Shown piece by piece: positions 17,136 through 25,960 of a DNA stretch of 64,000 bases. Under the pieces are notes generated by a model. That model worked only from the letters and a program-made list of their open reading frames with translations, did no database searches and had not been told where the DNA came from. A program made the position numbers and the translations under genes. Position 1 is the first letter of the stretch. The number at the start of each line of letters is the position of its first letter. The stretch is from positions 1 to 64,000 of the forward strand of contig CAKPYV010000007.1 of the NCBI GenBank assembly GCA_934203205.1, written 5' to 3'. Source of the stretch: an uncultured Anaerovibrio sp. Lineage in GTDB: Bacteria > Bacillota > Negativicutes > Selenomonadales > Selenomonadaceae.

Positions 17136-18155
17136 ATGGACGAGAAAATTACTCTTGCAATAGAATCAAGCTGTGATGAAACTTCTGCCGCTATTCTGCG
17201 AGGAGGACGGCAGGTTTTGTCCAATATTATATCAACTCAGATTCCTATACATCAGAAATTTGGTGGTGTCGTGCCAGAGATTGCCTCCCGCAAGCATATT
17301 GTTAATATTATGCCTGTCATTGATGAGGCTTTGGCCAAGGCCGGCGTGGAGCTTGCTGATATTGACCAGATAGCTGTTACTTATGGCCCTGGTTTGGTAG
17401 GTGCCCTGCTGGTGGGAGTATCTGCTGCCAAGGCTTTGGCCTTTACATTGGATGTGCCTTTGATTGGTGTAAACCACTTAGAGGGGCATATCTTTGCCAA
17501 TTTTATCAGCCATCAGGATTTGAAACCACCATTTATGGCCTTGGTGGTTTCTGGGGGACATACCTCCTTGGTGCATGTAAAGGACTATAATTCCTTTAGC
17601 CTGATGGGACAGACTAGAGACGATGCAGCAGGGGAAGCCTTTGATAAGGTAGCCAGAGTTATGGGATTGCCATATCCCGGAGGCCCTCAGATTGATAAAT
17701 TAGCCCAGGAGGGAAATCCTCATGCTATTGATTTCCCTAAGGCCTTGCAGGAAAAGGGCAATTACGAATTTAGCTTTAGCGGGCTAAAATCTGCTGTACT
17801 GAATTATCTGAACAGCATGAAATGCAAAAAAATAGAAATAAATAAGGCAGATGTGGCTGCTTCTTTTCAGAATACTGTGATTGAGGTGCTGATAGCCAAG
17901 GCTTTTAGTGCTGTTAAGGAAGTAGGATGTAATACCTTGGTATTGGCTGGAGGTGTAGCGGCCAACAGCTCTTTGGAAAGCAGATTACGGGCTGCTACGG
18001 AGAAGGCTGGCATTAGATTCTGCTATCCAGATAAAATTCTTTGCACGGACAATGCTGCTATGATTGGTTGTCGAGGCTATTATCAATCCTTGGCTGGCAA
18101 TTTTGCCGATTTGTATCTCAACGCAGTTCCAGGGCTGGAATTGCAGGATTTGTAA
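17136..18155 (+). CDS. tsaD: tRNA N6-adenosine threonylcarbamoyltransferase TsaD
   Basis: A 339-residue TsaD/Gcp/Kae1 protein. It shows AIESSCDETSAAIL at the N-terminus, the metal-binding HLEGH motif (NHLEGHIFANF), the SGGHTSLV loop, GEAFDKVARVMGLPYPGGP, and a C-terminal CTDNAAMIGCRGYY. It catalyses the threonylcarbamoyl transfer that makes t6A37. Full length. TGGAGAAATT precedes the ATG. It is the last t6A gene; the sensor kinase gene starts 17 bases later, so the two functions may share a transcript. Confidence 0.97.
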   Translation: MDEKITLAIESSCDETSAAILRGGRQVLSNIISTQIPIHQKFGGVVPEIASRKHIVNIMPVIDEALAKAGVELADIDQIAVTYGPGLVGALLVGVSAAKALAFTLDVPLIGVNHLEGHIFANFISHQDLKPPFMALVVSGGHTSLVHVKDYNSFSLMGQTRDDAAGEAFDKVARVMGLPYPGGPQIDKLAQEGNPHAIDFPKALQEKGNYEFSFSGLKSAVLNYLNSMKCKKIEINKADVAASFQNTVIEVLIAKAFSAVKEVGCNTLVLAGGVAANSSLESRLRAATEKAGIRFCYPDKILCTDNAAMIGCRGYYQSLAGNFADLYLNAVPGLELQDL

Positions 18156-18172
18156 AGGACAGGTAATTCACT

Positions 18173-19618
18173 ATGGAGCAGGACGGAGAGGCACACGGCG
18201 TAAATATTACATCTCAGTGTCGCAAAAGAACCAATCTTACAGCTATGCAGATTGAGCATTTAAAAAGAATAGAGGTTAGTTTGCCCTTTGTGGCAGATTT
18301 GGCTCATGCCTATCTTTATCTTTATGTGCAAACCAAGGAACCGGGCAAGATGCTGGTATTGAAGCACTACAGGCCTCATACCTTTTTTTCAGAGGTGGAG
18401 CTGACAGGAGAAGGAGCTTTTGTTTCCACTCTGGAGGAACCGCTGATTGCGGCAGCCTTTGCCAAGGGAAAATTTATCCAAGGCCAGCGGGAATGGCGTT
18501 TTGGTATCAATCTGGAAATGTATGTACAGCCCATTAAATGTGGCAATGATGTTATTGGGGTAGTTAGTCTGGAAACAGGTCATAGCTATGCCAATTCCAG
18601 CAATTATCATCAGCTGATGGATGCGGCTTTGTATCTGTTGGATTATGCCAAAAAGCCTTTGGATAAGGATGAGTTCCACCCTATGAGTCCTGGCACTGGT
18701 ATTATTATTGCTGACAGCAATAACAGGATTGTCTTTGCCAATCTGTCTGCCAATAGAATTTATAGAGCCTTGGGCATTGCTAGTCTTGTGGGCTGCCGTA
18801 TGCAGGACAGAGAGCTAAGTGCCATGCTTCACAGGGAAACCATTGATAGCAGCCGTCCTTATGAGCGAGAAATTCAGATTCGGGATTTTGTGCTGGTACA
18901 GCGGGATATTAAGCTGGAAGAAGCAGGTATGCTAAAAAGACGGATTATGTTGCTTTCCGATGTGTCCGAGCTTAGAAAAAAGGAGCGGGAGATAAAGATA
19001 AAATCTGCTGTTATTCAGGAGATTCATCATCGTGTTAAAAATAATCTCCAAACCATAGCCAGCCTTTTGCGGCTGCAAGCCCGCCGTTCCAAAGTGCCAG
19101 AGGTAAAGTCTGCCTTGCAGGAAAGCACCAATCGGATTCTCAGTATGTCCGTGGTTCACGAATTTCTGTCTCAGCAGGATGCGGAGGAAATTCGGGTTAT
19201 GGAGGTAACGCGAAATATCCTTAATACAGTGGCTCCCAATATGATTGCTGGGGATTTTCAATTGGAGCAAAGCTTTGATGGGCCAGAAGTAATACTGCCC
19301 TCTAGAACAGCCAGCAATCTGGCGGTAATCATTAATGAGCTGATACTTAATTCCATTGAGCATGGCTTTGAGGGACGCCAGCAAGGGCTTATTGGCCTGC
19401 ATACCGAAGAGTCGGCTGATGGGTATGTGCTGGAGCTTTATGATAATGGCTGTGGTCTGCCACCGGATTTTGATTTGGAGAAAACTCGCTCCCTAGGCTT
19501 GCAGATTATCCGCACTCTGGTCAGGGATGACATGGGAGGAGAGATAGAGCTGTATAATCAGCAGGGCACCCGTGCTCGAATTAGTATACCGAAGAATCCT
19601 GAGGGAGGAGAATACTGA
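18173..19618 (+). CDS. Sensor histidine kinase, PdtaS/EutW-like (HisKA_2)
   Basis: A 481-residue soluble kinase without membrane helices. The first 160 residues resemble a GAF-type sensor (histidine-kinase_N), followed by a PAS-like segment (about 170-260). The HisKA_2 phosphoacceptor helix reads EIHHRVKNNLQTIASLLRLQ (His pair near 285-286), and the HATPase domain shows NELILNSIEHGFEG, YDNGCGLP and SLGLQIIRTLV. Such kinases pair with ANTAR output regulators, here encoded directly downstream with a one-base overlap (TGATG). The signal sensed is unknown. Confidence 0.88.
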   Translation: MEQDGEAHGVNITSQCRKRTNLTAMQIEHLKRIEVSLPFVADLAHAYLYLYVQTKEPGKMLVLKHYRPHTFFSEVELTGEGAFVSTLEEPLIAAAFAKGKFIQGQREWRFGINLEMYVQPIKCGNDVIGVVSLETGHSYANSSNYHQLMDAALYLLDYAKKPLDKDEFHPMSPGTGIIIADSNNRIVFANLSANRIYRALGIASLVGCRMQDRELSAMLHRETIDSSRPYEREIQIRDFVLVQRDIKLEEAGMLKRRIMLLSDVSELRKKEREIKIKSAVIQEIHHRVKNNLQTIASLLRLQARRSKVPEVKSALQESTNRILSMSVVHEFLSQQDAEEIRVMEVTRNILNTVAPNMIAGDFQLEQSFDGPEVILPSRTASNLAVIINELILNSIEHGFEGRQQGLIGLHTEESADGYVLELYDNGCGLPPDFDLEKTRSLGLQIIRTLVRDDMGGEIELYNQQGTRARISIPKNPEGGEY

Positions 19619-20193
19619 TGAAATCCTTGAAAATTGTTATTGCCGACAATGAATCTGTTATCCGCATGGATGTAAGAGAAATGCTGGAGGAAGCAGGTCA
19701 TGAGGTGGTAGGAGAGGCTGTTAATGGTAAGAAAGCTGTGGAGCTGGCTCGTCGCTACAAGCCTGATTTGTGCATTCTTGATGTAAAGATGCCTGAGATG
19801 GATGGCATTACTGCGGCCAAGATTATTACAGAGGAAAAAATAGCTCCTGTGCTGCTGTTGACAGCCTTTAGTCAGGCTGATATGGTTAAGCGGGCAACAG
19901 AGGCTGGTGTACTGGCTTATCTGGTAAAGCCGGTACAGGAAAGTAATCTTTTTCCTGCCATAGAGGTGGCTCTTTCCCGTTATCAGGAAATGCATGAGCT
20001 GGAGGATGAGCTGTTCAAGGTGAAGGATACCTTGGCTATGCGTAAAACCTTGGATAGAGCCAAGGGGATTCTTATGGATGCCCATGGGTATACAGAGTCA
20101 GAGGCCTTTAAGAAGATTCAGCAATATAGTATGGCCAAGCGGAAAACCATCAAAGAGGTGGCAGAGGCTATTATTCGAGCTGCCACTAAATAA
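19618..20193 (+). CDS. ANTAR-domain response regulator (RNA-binding antiterminator)
   Basis: A 191-residue regulator with an N-terminal receiver domain (phosphoacceptor D55 in CILDVKMPEMDG, conserved LLTAFSQ threonine and LVKPVQ lysine) and a C-terminal ANTAR domain (residues about 125-185: LAMRKTLDRAKGILMDAHGYTESEAFKKIQQYSM). ANTAR proteins such as EutV, NasR and PdtaR bind dual RNA hairpins and prevent terminator formation. Its partner is the overlapping kinase. Targets are unknown; the cstA leader in this window is one candidate to test. Confidence 0.92.
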   Translation: MKSLKIVIADNESVIRMDVREMLEEAGHEVVGEAVNGKKAVELARRYKPDLCILDVKMPEMDGITAAKIITEEKIAPVLLLTAFSQADMVKRATEAGVLAYLVKPVQESNLFPAIEVALSRYQEMHELEDELFKVKDTLAMRKTLDRAKGILMDAHGYTESEAFKKIQQYSMAKRKTIKEVAEAIIRAATK

Positions 20194-20220
20194 AAAATTT
20201 TGAGAAAAATATTTGCTTTT

Positions 20221-20248
20221 AGGCGTACCTATGATGGGTGCGCCTTTT
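20221..20248 (+). terminator. Terminator after the ANTAR regulator
   Basis: AGGCGTACC pairs with GGGTGCGCCT around a short TATGAT loop, with one mismatch and G:T pairing, followed by TTTTCT. Confidence 0.7.
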
Positions 20249-20329
20249 CTAATTTAACTGAATAATTTTTAGTAAATTGCCTGTAAAAATTTATTTATGG
20301 CTTATCGGTATTGCTAATCTTCGATAATT

Positions 20330-20391
20330 CTGCTACCTTCGTAAAAAATCGGTCATTTCAAACAGTGCCAAGGCGGAAAATTGCAATGAAT
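20330..20391 (-). repeat. Dispersed degenerate repeat, copy 1
   Basis: Read on the minus strand this segment matches 30944-31005 on the plus strand at roughly three positions in four. Shared blocks include ATTCATTGCA and ATTTTTTACGAAG. The two also translate alike in one frame (IHCxFxxWHxLx-PIFYE), so it may be a decayed coding fragment; this copy has an in-frame stop. Confidence 0.5.
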
Positions 20392-20405
20392 ACACTAATG
20401 AGCGG

Positions 20406-20436
20406 TATGGGAGTACCTGTGCAGGGTACTCCCATA
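20406..20436. repeat. Perfect 12-bp inverted repeat
   Basis: TATGGGAGTACC (20406-20417) and GGTACTCCCATA (20425-20436) form a perfect stem around a 7-base loop. No T-run follows, so it is not an ordinary terminator. It adjoins the dispersed repeat copy. A 70-codon open frame runs through it, but I do not regard that as a gene. Confidence 0.6.
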
Positions 20437-20555
20437 TCGCCATTAATAGAGGATAGTTTTGCACATCAATATAGCGAGAGCGTGCCTGTAAGGGTATATG
20501 CCATGCCTACGAGAAGTGTATAGATAATTGATGTATTCGGTAAATCAGAATTTGA

Positions 20556-20600
20556 TTAACAATGTACTAACAACGTGGTATAATATAAACATGAAATGTT
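20556..20600 (+). promoter_or_regulatory. Promoter and possible operator of the antitoxin gene
   Basis: TTAACA (20556-20561), 17 bp and TATAAT (20579-20584) form a strong promoter. Right behind it stands AACAT-GAA-ATGTT (20588-20600), an inverted repeat where a RelB-type autorepressor could bind. Confidence 0.6.
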
Positions 20601-20623
20601 ATTTTTATACACGGAGGTGGATT

Positions 20624-20860
20624 ATGAGTACTAATACAACATTAACAGTGCGTTTGGATGGAGGTTTGAAACGTCAAGCTGAAACAATTTGTGAGGAAAT
20701 GGGCTTGAATATGTCCTCAGCCATAACCATTTTTTTAAAGAGGTTGGTTAAGGAAAGAGCAATACCATTTAGAGTGTCAGCTGATGACCATTTTTATAGT
20801 CAGGAAAATATTAATCATTTGCGAGCTGCGGCAGCCCGTATGGATGCAGATGAAGTTTAA
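20624..20860 (+). CDS. RelB/DinJ family antitoxin, apparently orphan
   Basis: A 78-residue protein starting MSTNTTLTVRLDGGLKRQAE with a ribbon-helix-helix N-terminus (TVRLDGGLKRQAETICEEMGLNMSSAITIFLKRLV), characteristic of RelB/DinJ antitoxins. The short C-terminal tail would wrap the toxin. ACGGAGGTGG precedes the ATG. No toxin gene (RelE/YafQ) follows: the next 200 bases have no open frame of suitable size. The antitoxin may be solitary, act on a toxin elsewhere, or serve as a regulator. It has its own promoter. Confidence 0.82.
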   Translation: MSTNTTLTVRLDGGLKRQAETICEEMGLNMSSAITIFLKRLVKERAIPFRVSADDHFYSQENINHLRAAAARMDADEV

Positions 20861-21063
20861 AAAAAATAGATTAGAAATCCTGCAATGCAGGGAGCATTAT
20901 TCAGGTTGATTTCCGCACTGTAAGGAAGTTTTTCCTCTATGCTTGTCTAAGGAAATAGCCTATTCTATATTTGCATATTGAAAAGATTTTCGTAGCATGA
21001 TAACCTTATGGATAATGATGGTGCTATGCTGGTAATAGGAAATGTAGAATAGGAGTGTTGATT

Positions 21064-21945
21064 GTGGAAAAATCTTTGCAAAACGAAAACCTCAGTATTA
21101 ATGTAAATTCCTTTGGCGGTGCATTAAGCTCCATCAAGGATAAGGGTGGCTTGGAATATCTCTGGCAGGGGGACAAGAAATATTGGAGCGGACAGGCCCC
21201 TGTGCTTTTTCCTATCTGTGGCAGTTTGAGAAACGACAAGGCTGTGATTGGTGGAGATAAGGAAACCACAATGCCAAGACATGGCATTGTTCGTAAGAGA
21301 GAATTTGAGCTGGAAAAGGCTGATGACAAGGAAATTGTTTACAGTATAGAGTCCAATGAAGAGCTGCTGGCTCAATATCCATATGATTTCAAGCTTTCTA
21401 TTGGCTATACTCTATCTGGTAAGTCCATTATTATTACCTACAAAGTGGAAAACCGCAGCGACGAGATAATGCCATTTTTCCTTGGTGCCCATCCAGGTTT
21501 TAACTGTCCATTAACAGAAGATACAGCCTATGAGGATTATTATGTAGAATTTGACCATAAGGAGAATTGTACCTCAGCAACTCCTTTGCCAGAAAATGGT
21601 CTGGTAGATAGAATGGCTCGTCAATCATTCCTGGAAAACAGCAATAAACTGGTTTTGGATTACAAGTATTTTGCCATTGAGGCCATTGTGCTGGATCAGT
21701 TGAAATCCCGCAAGGTTACTTTGAAAACAGACAAGCACAACAAGGGCATCCAGATGGATTTTACAGATTTCAATAACCTCCTACTGTGGTCCACTGCCAA
21801 CAAGAGCCCATTTATTGCTCTAGAGCCTTGGAGCGGGCTTTCTACCTGTTTGGATGAAAGCGATGTATTTGAGGAAAAGGCCAATGTAACCATGTTGGCC
21901 CCTAAGAACAGCAAGGAATACAAGCTGACAATCAGTATTCTATAA
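21064..21945 (+). CDS. Aldose 1-epimerase family protein, LacX-like
   Basis: About 293 residues of the galactose mutarotase-like beta-sandwich family. It shows FGGALSSIKDKGGLEYLWQGD near the start, LFPICGSLR, a MPRHGIVRKREFEL histidine segment, FLGAHPGFNCP with the second conserved His, and ALEPWSGL with the likely catalytic Glu. This set matches LacX proteins linked to tagatose/lactose genes more than GalM. Starts at GTG 21055, TTG 21058 or GTG 21064 are possible; the last has AGGAG eight bases upstream. It interconverts sugar anomers, presumably serving the galactitol/galactose routes nearby. It stands alone between terminators. Confidence 0.82.
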   Translation: MEKSLQNENLSINVNSFGGALSSIKDKGGLEYLWQGDKKYWSGQAPVLFPICGSLRNDKAVIGGDKETTMPRHGIVRKREFELEKADDKEIVYSIESNEELLAQYPYDFKLSIGYTLSGKSIIITYKVENRSDEIMPFFLGAHPGFNCPLTEDTAYEDYYVEFDHKENCTSATPLPENGLVDRMARQSFLENSNKLVLDYKYFAIEAIVLDQLKSRKVTLKTDKHNKGIQMDFTDFNNLLLWSTANKSPFIALEPWSGLSTCLDESDVFEEKANVTMLAPKNSKEYKLTISIL

Positions 21946-21994
21946 GTAAAAACAATCACGTTTGCTACCGTGATATTCAGAGATTTTTCAAAAA

Positions 21995-22078
21995 GAAAAA
22001 CACTAGCTTTGGCAATGTAATTTTAGTGCACTATTAGTCCATGAGGATTTATAGATACTTGTCAAGCTGGTGTTTTTA
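21995..22078 (+). terminator. Terminator after the LacX-like gene
   Basis: AAAAACACTAGCTT (21996-22009) pairs with AAGCTGGTGTTTTT (22064-22077) with one T-G mismatch and a long loop, and ends in a T-run. Confidence 0.55.
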
Positions 22079-22179
22079 TTTACACTACTTGTGGTGTGGA
22101 TTACAAATTAAAGAAAAGGTATAGGCATTTTCTTTGAACTATGTAAATGTTATAATTAATTATAAAAGGGGGCGGTACT

Positions 22180-24105
22180 ATGTTGACAGAGCGTCAACGT
22201 AAGATTTTGGGAATATTGCAATCCAATGTGGAAGGGATTACTAGCGATAATATGGCTAGGCTTTGTGGTGTTTCTTCCAAAACAGTTCGGACAGATATAA
22301 AGATTTTAGGACATGAGTTAAATAATATAGCCATAATACACGCATCCACTCGTAAAGGATATTCATTGGAGATAATTTCTCCCCATGAACTAGTAAATAT
22401 CTTGGTGGAAACGGCAGACCCATTGCAGGATGTGGCTCTCCGCAGTGAATATATGTTGAAGGAGTTGTTAAAGCATACCCTAAGGGGGGAGGTCATGAAG
22501 CAGCAGGAAATGGCAGATATGCTGTATGTAGGGTTGTCAACCTTGAAGCTGCATCTGAAAACCGTGAAAGAGGCTTTGGATAAATATCATCTGAAGATAA
22601 CTAATTATAAAAACCAAGGGATGTTGATAGATGGCGATGAGCGTAATATTCGCCATGCTATTTACAAATATCTGTTCAAAAATGTAGAAGAACGCTGGGA
22701 AATGCGTCAGATATTTCCAGAAAAATACGATATGACCATTATTAGGCGGCTGATTATAAATACAACCACTGCCTATAACAAAATATTGACGGATGATTCC
22801 TTGGAAAAAATAGTGGATTATCTGTTGATTTCATTATATCGGGCGGATTTAGGCTGTAATGTTACCTTCCGTTTACAGGAAAGCAGAGCTATTGAAGGAA
22901 ATCATGAATACGCTATGGCAGCCATGATTTTTGAGAATATTTACAAGGAGCTGCACATAGATGTAGTAACAAGCGAAATATACTATTTTACTAATTTGCT
23001 GATTAGCAGTAAAACCTATAATGCAGCCCTATCTGAAGATGAATCAGAGCATGTTGCTTTAGTGGGGAGGATGTTGGATAGAGTACAAAGGATTGTGGGC
23101 ATAAATTTCCATGAGGATGAAGTGCTAAAAAAAGGCTTGGTGGTTCATTTGACATCTGTTATTCATCGCATACGTCTACATATGAACTTCAAAAATGAAG
23201 TGTTGGATGTGGTCAAGAATGAATATCCATTGGCTTTTCAGGTTGGCATTATTGCTTGCAAGATTATTGAAGAGGAGGAAGGTCTGCCTGTATCGGAGGA
23301 TGAAATTGGCTTTGTGGCAGTGCACTTTGGTGCGGCTCTTACCAGAATGAATATACATTCTGGTAATCAACAGAAGCATGTATTGCTGGTTTGTGGCAGT
23401 GGAATGGGGACTGCTATTCTAATAAAGGCTAGATTGGAAGAACAGTTCAAGAATATCATGGTGATAGATAAGGTATTACCTGGGTATCAGCTGGCAGATG
23501 AAAATCTAGACAATGTTGATTTGATTATCAGTACCATGCCTCGTACAGCCTTGCCAGAGATAGCTATAGAGCATCGGGATAAACTGGTGGTTGTTTGTCA
23601 CTTTCTAAACGAAGTCGAAAAGGATATTATTAAGGATAAGCTGTTCAGTGTCAAAAAGGTGTCTTCTGGTCAGATAGAGAGATTCTTTAGTCGTGAGCTG
23701 TTTTTCATTGATAAAAAATTTACTACCAAGGAGCAGGTACTGGAGTTTATGACTAAATCCATGGCAGAATTAGGAGTTATGGACAAGGCCACGGCTCAAT
23801 CTGTTATGGAGAGGGAAGAGGCGTCCCCAACTGAGATAGGCAATTTGTTGGCCATCCCCCATCCCTTGGAAAATGCCACTCAGGTGTCGGCTGTTTCTGT
23901 GGTTATATTGGATAAGCCTATTATGTGGACGGAGCATCATGTACAGGCTATTTTCTTATTAAGCGTGGCCAAGGAGGAATTTTATTTGTGGGAGCCATTG
24001 TTCCTGAAGCTCTTTGACTATCTGGTTAAGGGAAGGGGCATTAAGGGCATGATAGATCATCCTGATTATGATTTGTTTATTAAGGATTTTCGCAAAACAT
24101 TTTAA
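22180..24105 (+). CDS. PRD-containing PTS transcriptional activator (BglG/MtlR type)
   Basis: A 641-residue multidomain regulator. It has an N-terminal HTH (ERQRKILGILQSNVEGITSDNMARLCGVSSKTVRTDI), a second Mga-like HTH (about 95-160), two PTS regulation domains (about 180-390), an EIIB-like domain with its cysteine in VLLVCGSGMGTA, and a C-terminal EIIA-like domain with its histidine in IPHPLENATQ. Such proteins activate PTS operons and are tuned by phosphorylation through HPr and the cognate EIIB/EIIA. The galactitol operon 277 bases downstream is the obvious target. The ATG follows a GGGGGCGG ribosome-binding site. Confidence 0.9.
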   Translation: MLTERQRKILGILQSNVEGITSDNMARLCGVSSKTVRTDIKILGHELNNIAIIHASTRKGYSLEIISPHELVNILVETADPLQDVALRSEYMLKELLKHTLRGEVMKQQEMADMLYVGLSTLKLHLKTVKEALDKYHLKITNYKNQGMLIDGDERNIRHAIYKYLFKNVEERWEMRQIFPEKYDMTIIRRLIINTTTAYNKILTDDSLEKIVDYLLISLYRADLGCNVTFRLQESRAIEGNHEYAMAAMIFENIYKELHIDVVTSEIYYFTNLLISSKTYNAALSEDESEHVALVGRMLDRVQRIVGINFHEDEVLKKGLVVHLTSVIHRIRLHMNFKNEVLDVVKNEYPLAFQVGIIACKIIEEEEGLPVSEDEIGFVAVHFGAALTRMNIHSGNQQKHVLLVCGSGMGTAILIKARLEEQFKNIMVIDKVLPGYQLADENLDNVDLIISTMPRTALPEIAIEHRDKLVVVCHFLNEVEKDIIKDKLFSVKKVSSGQIERFFSRELFFIDKKFTTKEQVLEFMTKSMAELGVMDKATAQSVMEREEASPTEIGNLLAIPHPLENATQVSAVSVVILDKPIMWTEHHVQAIFLLSVAKEEFYLWEPLFLKLFDYLVKGRGIKGMIDHPDYDLFIKDFRKTF

Positions 24106-24120
24106 TTAGCTATTCAAAGT

Positions 24121-24182
24121 ACCTCGTTATTTGCTAAAAGGACTAATAGTTGACCTTTTCAGCAGATAACGGGGCTTTTTTT
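24121..24182 (+). terminator. Terminator after the PRD regulator
   Basis: CCTCGTTATTTGCT (24122-24135) pairs with AGCAGATAACGGGG (24161-24174). Inner AAAAGG / CCTTTT arms extend the stem, and a run of seven T residues follows. Confidence 0.85.
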
Positions 24183-24262
24183 GTGGAAATAAGTTGGCTG
24201 ACCTGGGAAGATATTTCCGTAATGAATGGTCAGAGTGGAAAATTTTTAACTATGAATAAGAC

Positions 24263-24326
24263 AAGACTTCCTGATAGTCGGGAAGTTTTGAAACTGTGAC
24301 TACCTTTCTAAATCGGGTAATATAAT
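24263..24326 (+). promoter_or_regulatory. Inverted repeat and -10 box upstream of gatD
   Basis: AAGACTTCC (24263-24271) and GGAAGTTTT (24281-24289) form an inverted repeat about 30 bp upstream of a consensus TATAAT (24321-24326). No good -35 box exists at 17 bp, which fits an activator-dependent promoter. The repeat could be the PRD regulator's binding site; this is inference. Confidence 0.5.
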
Positions 24327-24382
24327 AACTGTAAAGAGCAAGTGAAATTGAAAAAATGTATAGAGAAGGAGAGGTAATTTTT

Positions 24383-25429
24383 ATGGAAATGATGAAGGCT
24401 TTGGTTATTGAAGCAGAGGATAAATTTACCTACAAGGATGTGCCAGTGCCAGAAATAAAGGAAAATGAAGTTTTGATAAAGGTAAAAGCCTGTGGTATCT
24501 GTGGTTCTGATATTCCTAGGGTAATGGACAAGGGGGTACATTTTTACCCTATAATCGTAGGCCATGAATTTGCTGGAGATGTGGTCAAGGTAGGCAGCAA
24601 CGTCAATAACACAGAGGTGGGACAGCGAGTGACTGCAGCACCACTTATTCCATGTGGTACTTGTGCAGAATGTCAGAAGGGCAATCCGGCTATGTGTACT
24701 CATTATTCCTTTATAGGCTCCAGACAGGATGGTGCCATGGCTGAATATGTAGCAGTGCCAGCTAGAAATCTAGTTCCAATTGCAGATAGTGTAACATATG
24801 AGCAGGGAGCAGTTATTGAGCCGATTACCGTGGCTCTCCACGGTATAGAGCGAGCTGGGGTTATGGAAGGCGGCAAAACAGCTTTGGTTTATGGCTGCGG
24901 CACCATCGGTATGCTGACCATCCAGTGTCTCAAGGCAAAGGGAATTGAGAGAGTTTATGCCATTGACATTGATGAACACAAGTTGGCTATGGCCAAGGAG
25001 CTGGGAGCATTTTGCACCATTAATTCCAAGAAAGTGGACGTAGTTGAGTATTTCAAGGAACATGGCAAGGTGGATTTTGCCTTTGAAACCGCAGGTGTTA
25101 ACTTCTTGCAGGCTCAGATTATAGAGCTTGTCAACAAGCGTGGTAAGATTGTTTACATCGGTACAGCTCATGGAGATGTAAAACTGCCTGCCAAGAGTTT
25201 TGAGCAGATTCTTAGAAGCGAGCTTTTTATAACAGGCTCCTGGATGAGCTATAGTGCTCCATTCCCAGGCTCAGAGTGGACAGCAGCTGCGGAATATTTG
25301 GCCGCTGGTAAGATTAAGGCAGATGCATTGATTACACATAAATTCCCACTATCAGAAGGAATTAAGGCTTTTGAAACCTTGACTGATAGAAATAGCGGCG
25401 CTATCAAGGTTATGTATGTGATGGATTAA
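24383..25429 (+). CDS. gatD: Galactitol-1-phosphate 5-dehydrogenase
   Basis: A 348-residue zinc-dependent medium-chain dehydrogenase. The catalytic zinc region reads KACGICGSDIPRV, and HEF, CGTCAECQKGNPAMC (structural zinc) and the NAD-binding LVYGCGTIGMLTIQ follow. In this operon, with galactitol-type EIIABC, it should oxidise galactitol-1-phosphate to tagatose-6-phosphate. The ATG at 24383 follows AAGGAGAGG; an upstream in-frame ATG at 24356 is within the leader. It is the first gene of gatD-gatA-gatB-gatC-kinase-aldolase. Substrate is inferred from context; other polyol phosphates are possible. Confidence 0.88.
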   Translation: MEMMKALVIEAEDKFTYKDVPVPEIKENEVLIKVKACGICGSDIPRVMDKGVHFYPIIVGHEFAGDVVKVGSNVNNTEVGQRVTAAPLIPCGTCAECQKGNPAMCTHYSFIGSRQDGAMAEYVAVPARNLVPIADSVTYEQGAVIEPITVALHGIERAGVMEGGKTALVYGCGTIGMLTIQCLKAKGIERVYAIDIDEHKLAMAKELGAFCTINSKKVDVVEYFKEHGKVDFAFETAGVNFLQAQIIELVNKRGKIVYIGTAHGDVKLPAKSFEQILRSELFITGSWMSYSAPFPGSEWTAAAEYLAAGKIKADALITHKFPLSEGIKAFETLTDRNSGAIKVMYVMD

Positions 25430-25441
25430 GGAGAGATGATA

Positions 25442-25912
25442 ATGCAGGAAAGTTTTATTAATGAGAATATTATAAGATGCTCCCTGCAGGCAGTCGATGC
25501 ACAGGAGGTTATCAACAAGCTGGGCAGTCTTTTACAGGATGCAGGTTATGTAAATGAGGCATATGTGGAGACTGTTCAGGCTAGAGAATTGAATTTTCCT
25601 ACAGGTATTGCCTTGGCAGGAGCAGCCATAGCTATTCCACATGCCAGTCCTCAGGGAAATGTAGACAAGGATGGCATTGCTGTAGCAAAATTGGCAAACA
25701 AGGTGCCATTTCATTCCATGGAGGAGCCGGAGGAAATAGTGCAGGCTGATATGGCTTTTATGCTGGCAGTAAAGGAGCCAGAGCAGCATTTAAATGTGCT
25801 GAATGCTTTGTTTACAGCTTTTCAGAATAACAAGATTGTGGAATCACTTTTACAGGCGGAAAATCCTCAGGTGATTTATCAGATATTAAAGGAAAATCTC
25901 AGCAAGAATTAA
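25442..25912 (+). CDS. gatA: PTS galactitol transporter EIIA component
   Basis: A 156-residue EIIA domain of the fructose/mannitol/galactitol type. The phosphorylated histidine is H67 in AIAIPHASP. The fold signature (VINKLGSLLQDAGYV, MAFMLAVKEPEQHLNVLNALFTAFQN) is complete. It accepts phosphate from HPr and passes it to GatB. ATG 25442 is preferred over ATG 25436 because AAGGAGAG stands at proper spacing. It lies 12 bases after gatD and 48 before gatB. Confidence 0.88.
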   Translation: MQESFINENIIRCSLQAVDAQEVINKLGSLLQDAGYVNEAYVETVQARELNFPTGIALAGAAIAIPHASPQGNVDKDGIAVAKLANKVPFHSMEEPEEIVQADMAFMLAVKEPEQHLNVLNALFTAFQNNKIVESLLQAENPQVIYQILKENLSKN

Positions 25913-25960
25913 AGAACAGGACTTAGAAGTGTTTATTGAAAGAATTAGGAGGAATTTATC

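Noticed and set aside
20311..20523. 70-codon open frame in the gap before the antitoxin
   Set aside because: It has no ribosome-binding site, crosses a perfect palindrome and a degenerate repeat, and its translation resembles nothing.
20861..21054. Toxin partner of the RelB-like antitoxin
   Set aside because: No frame of at least 60 codons with a ribosome-binding site exists on either strand here.
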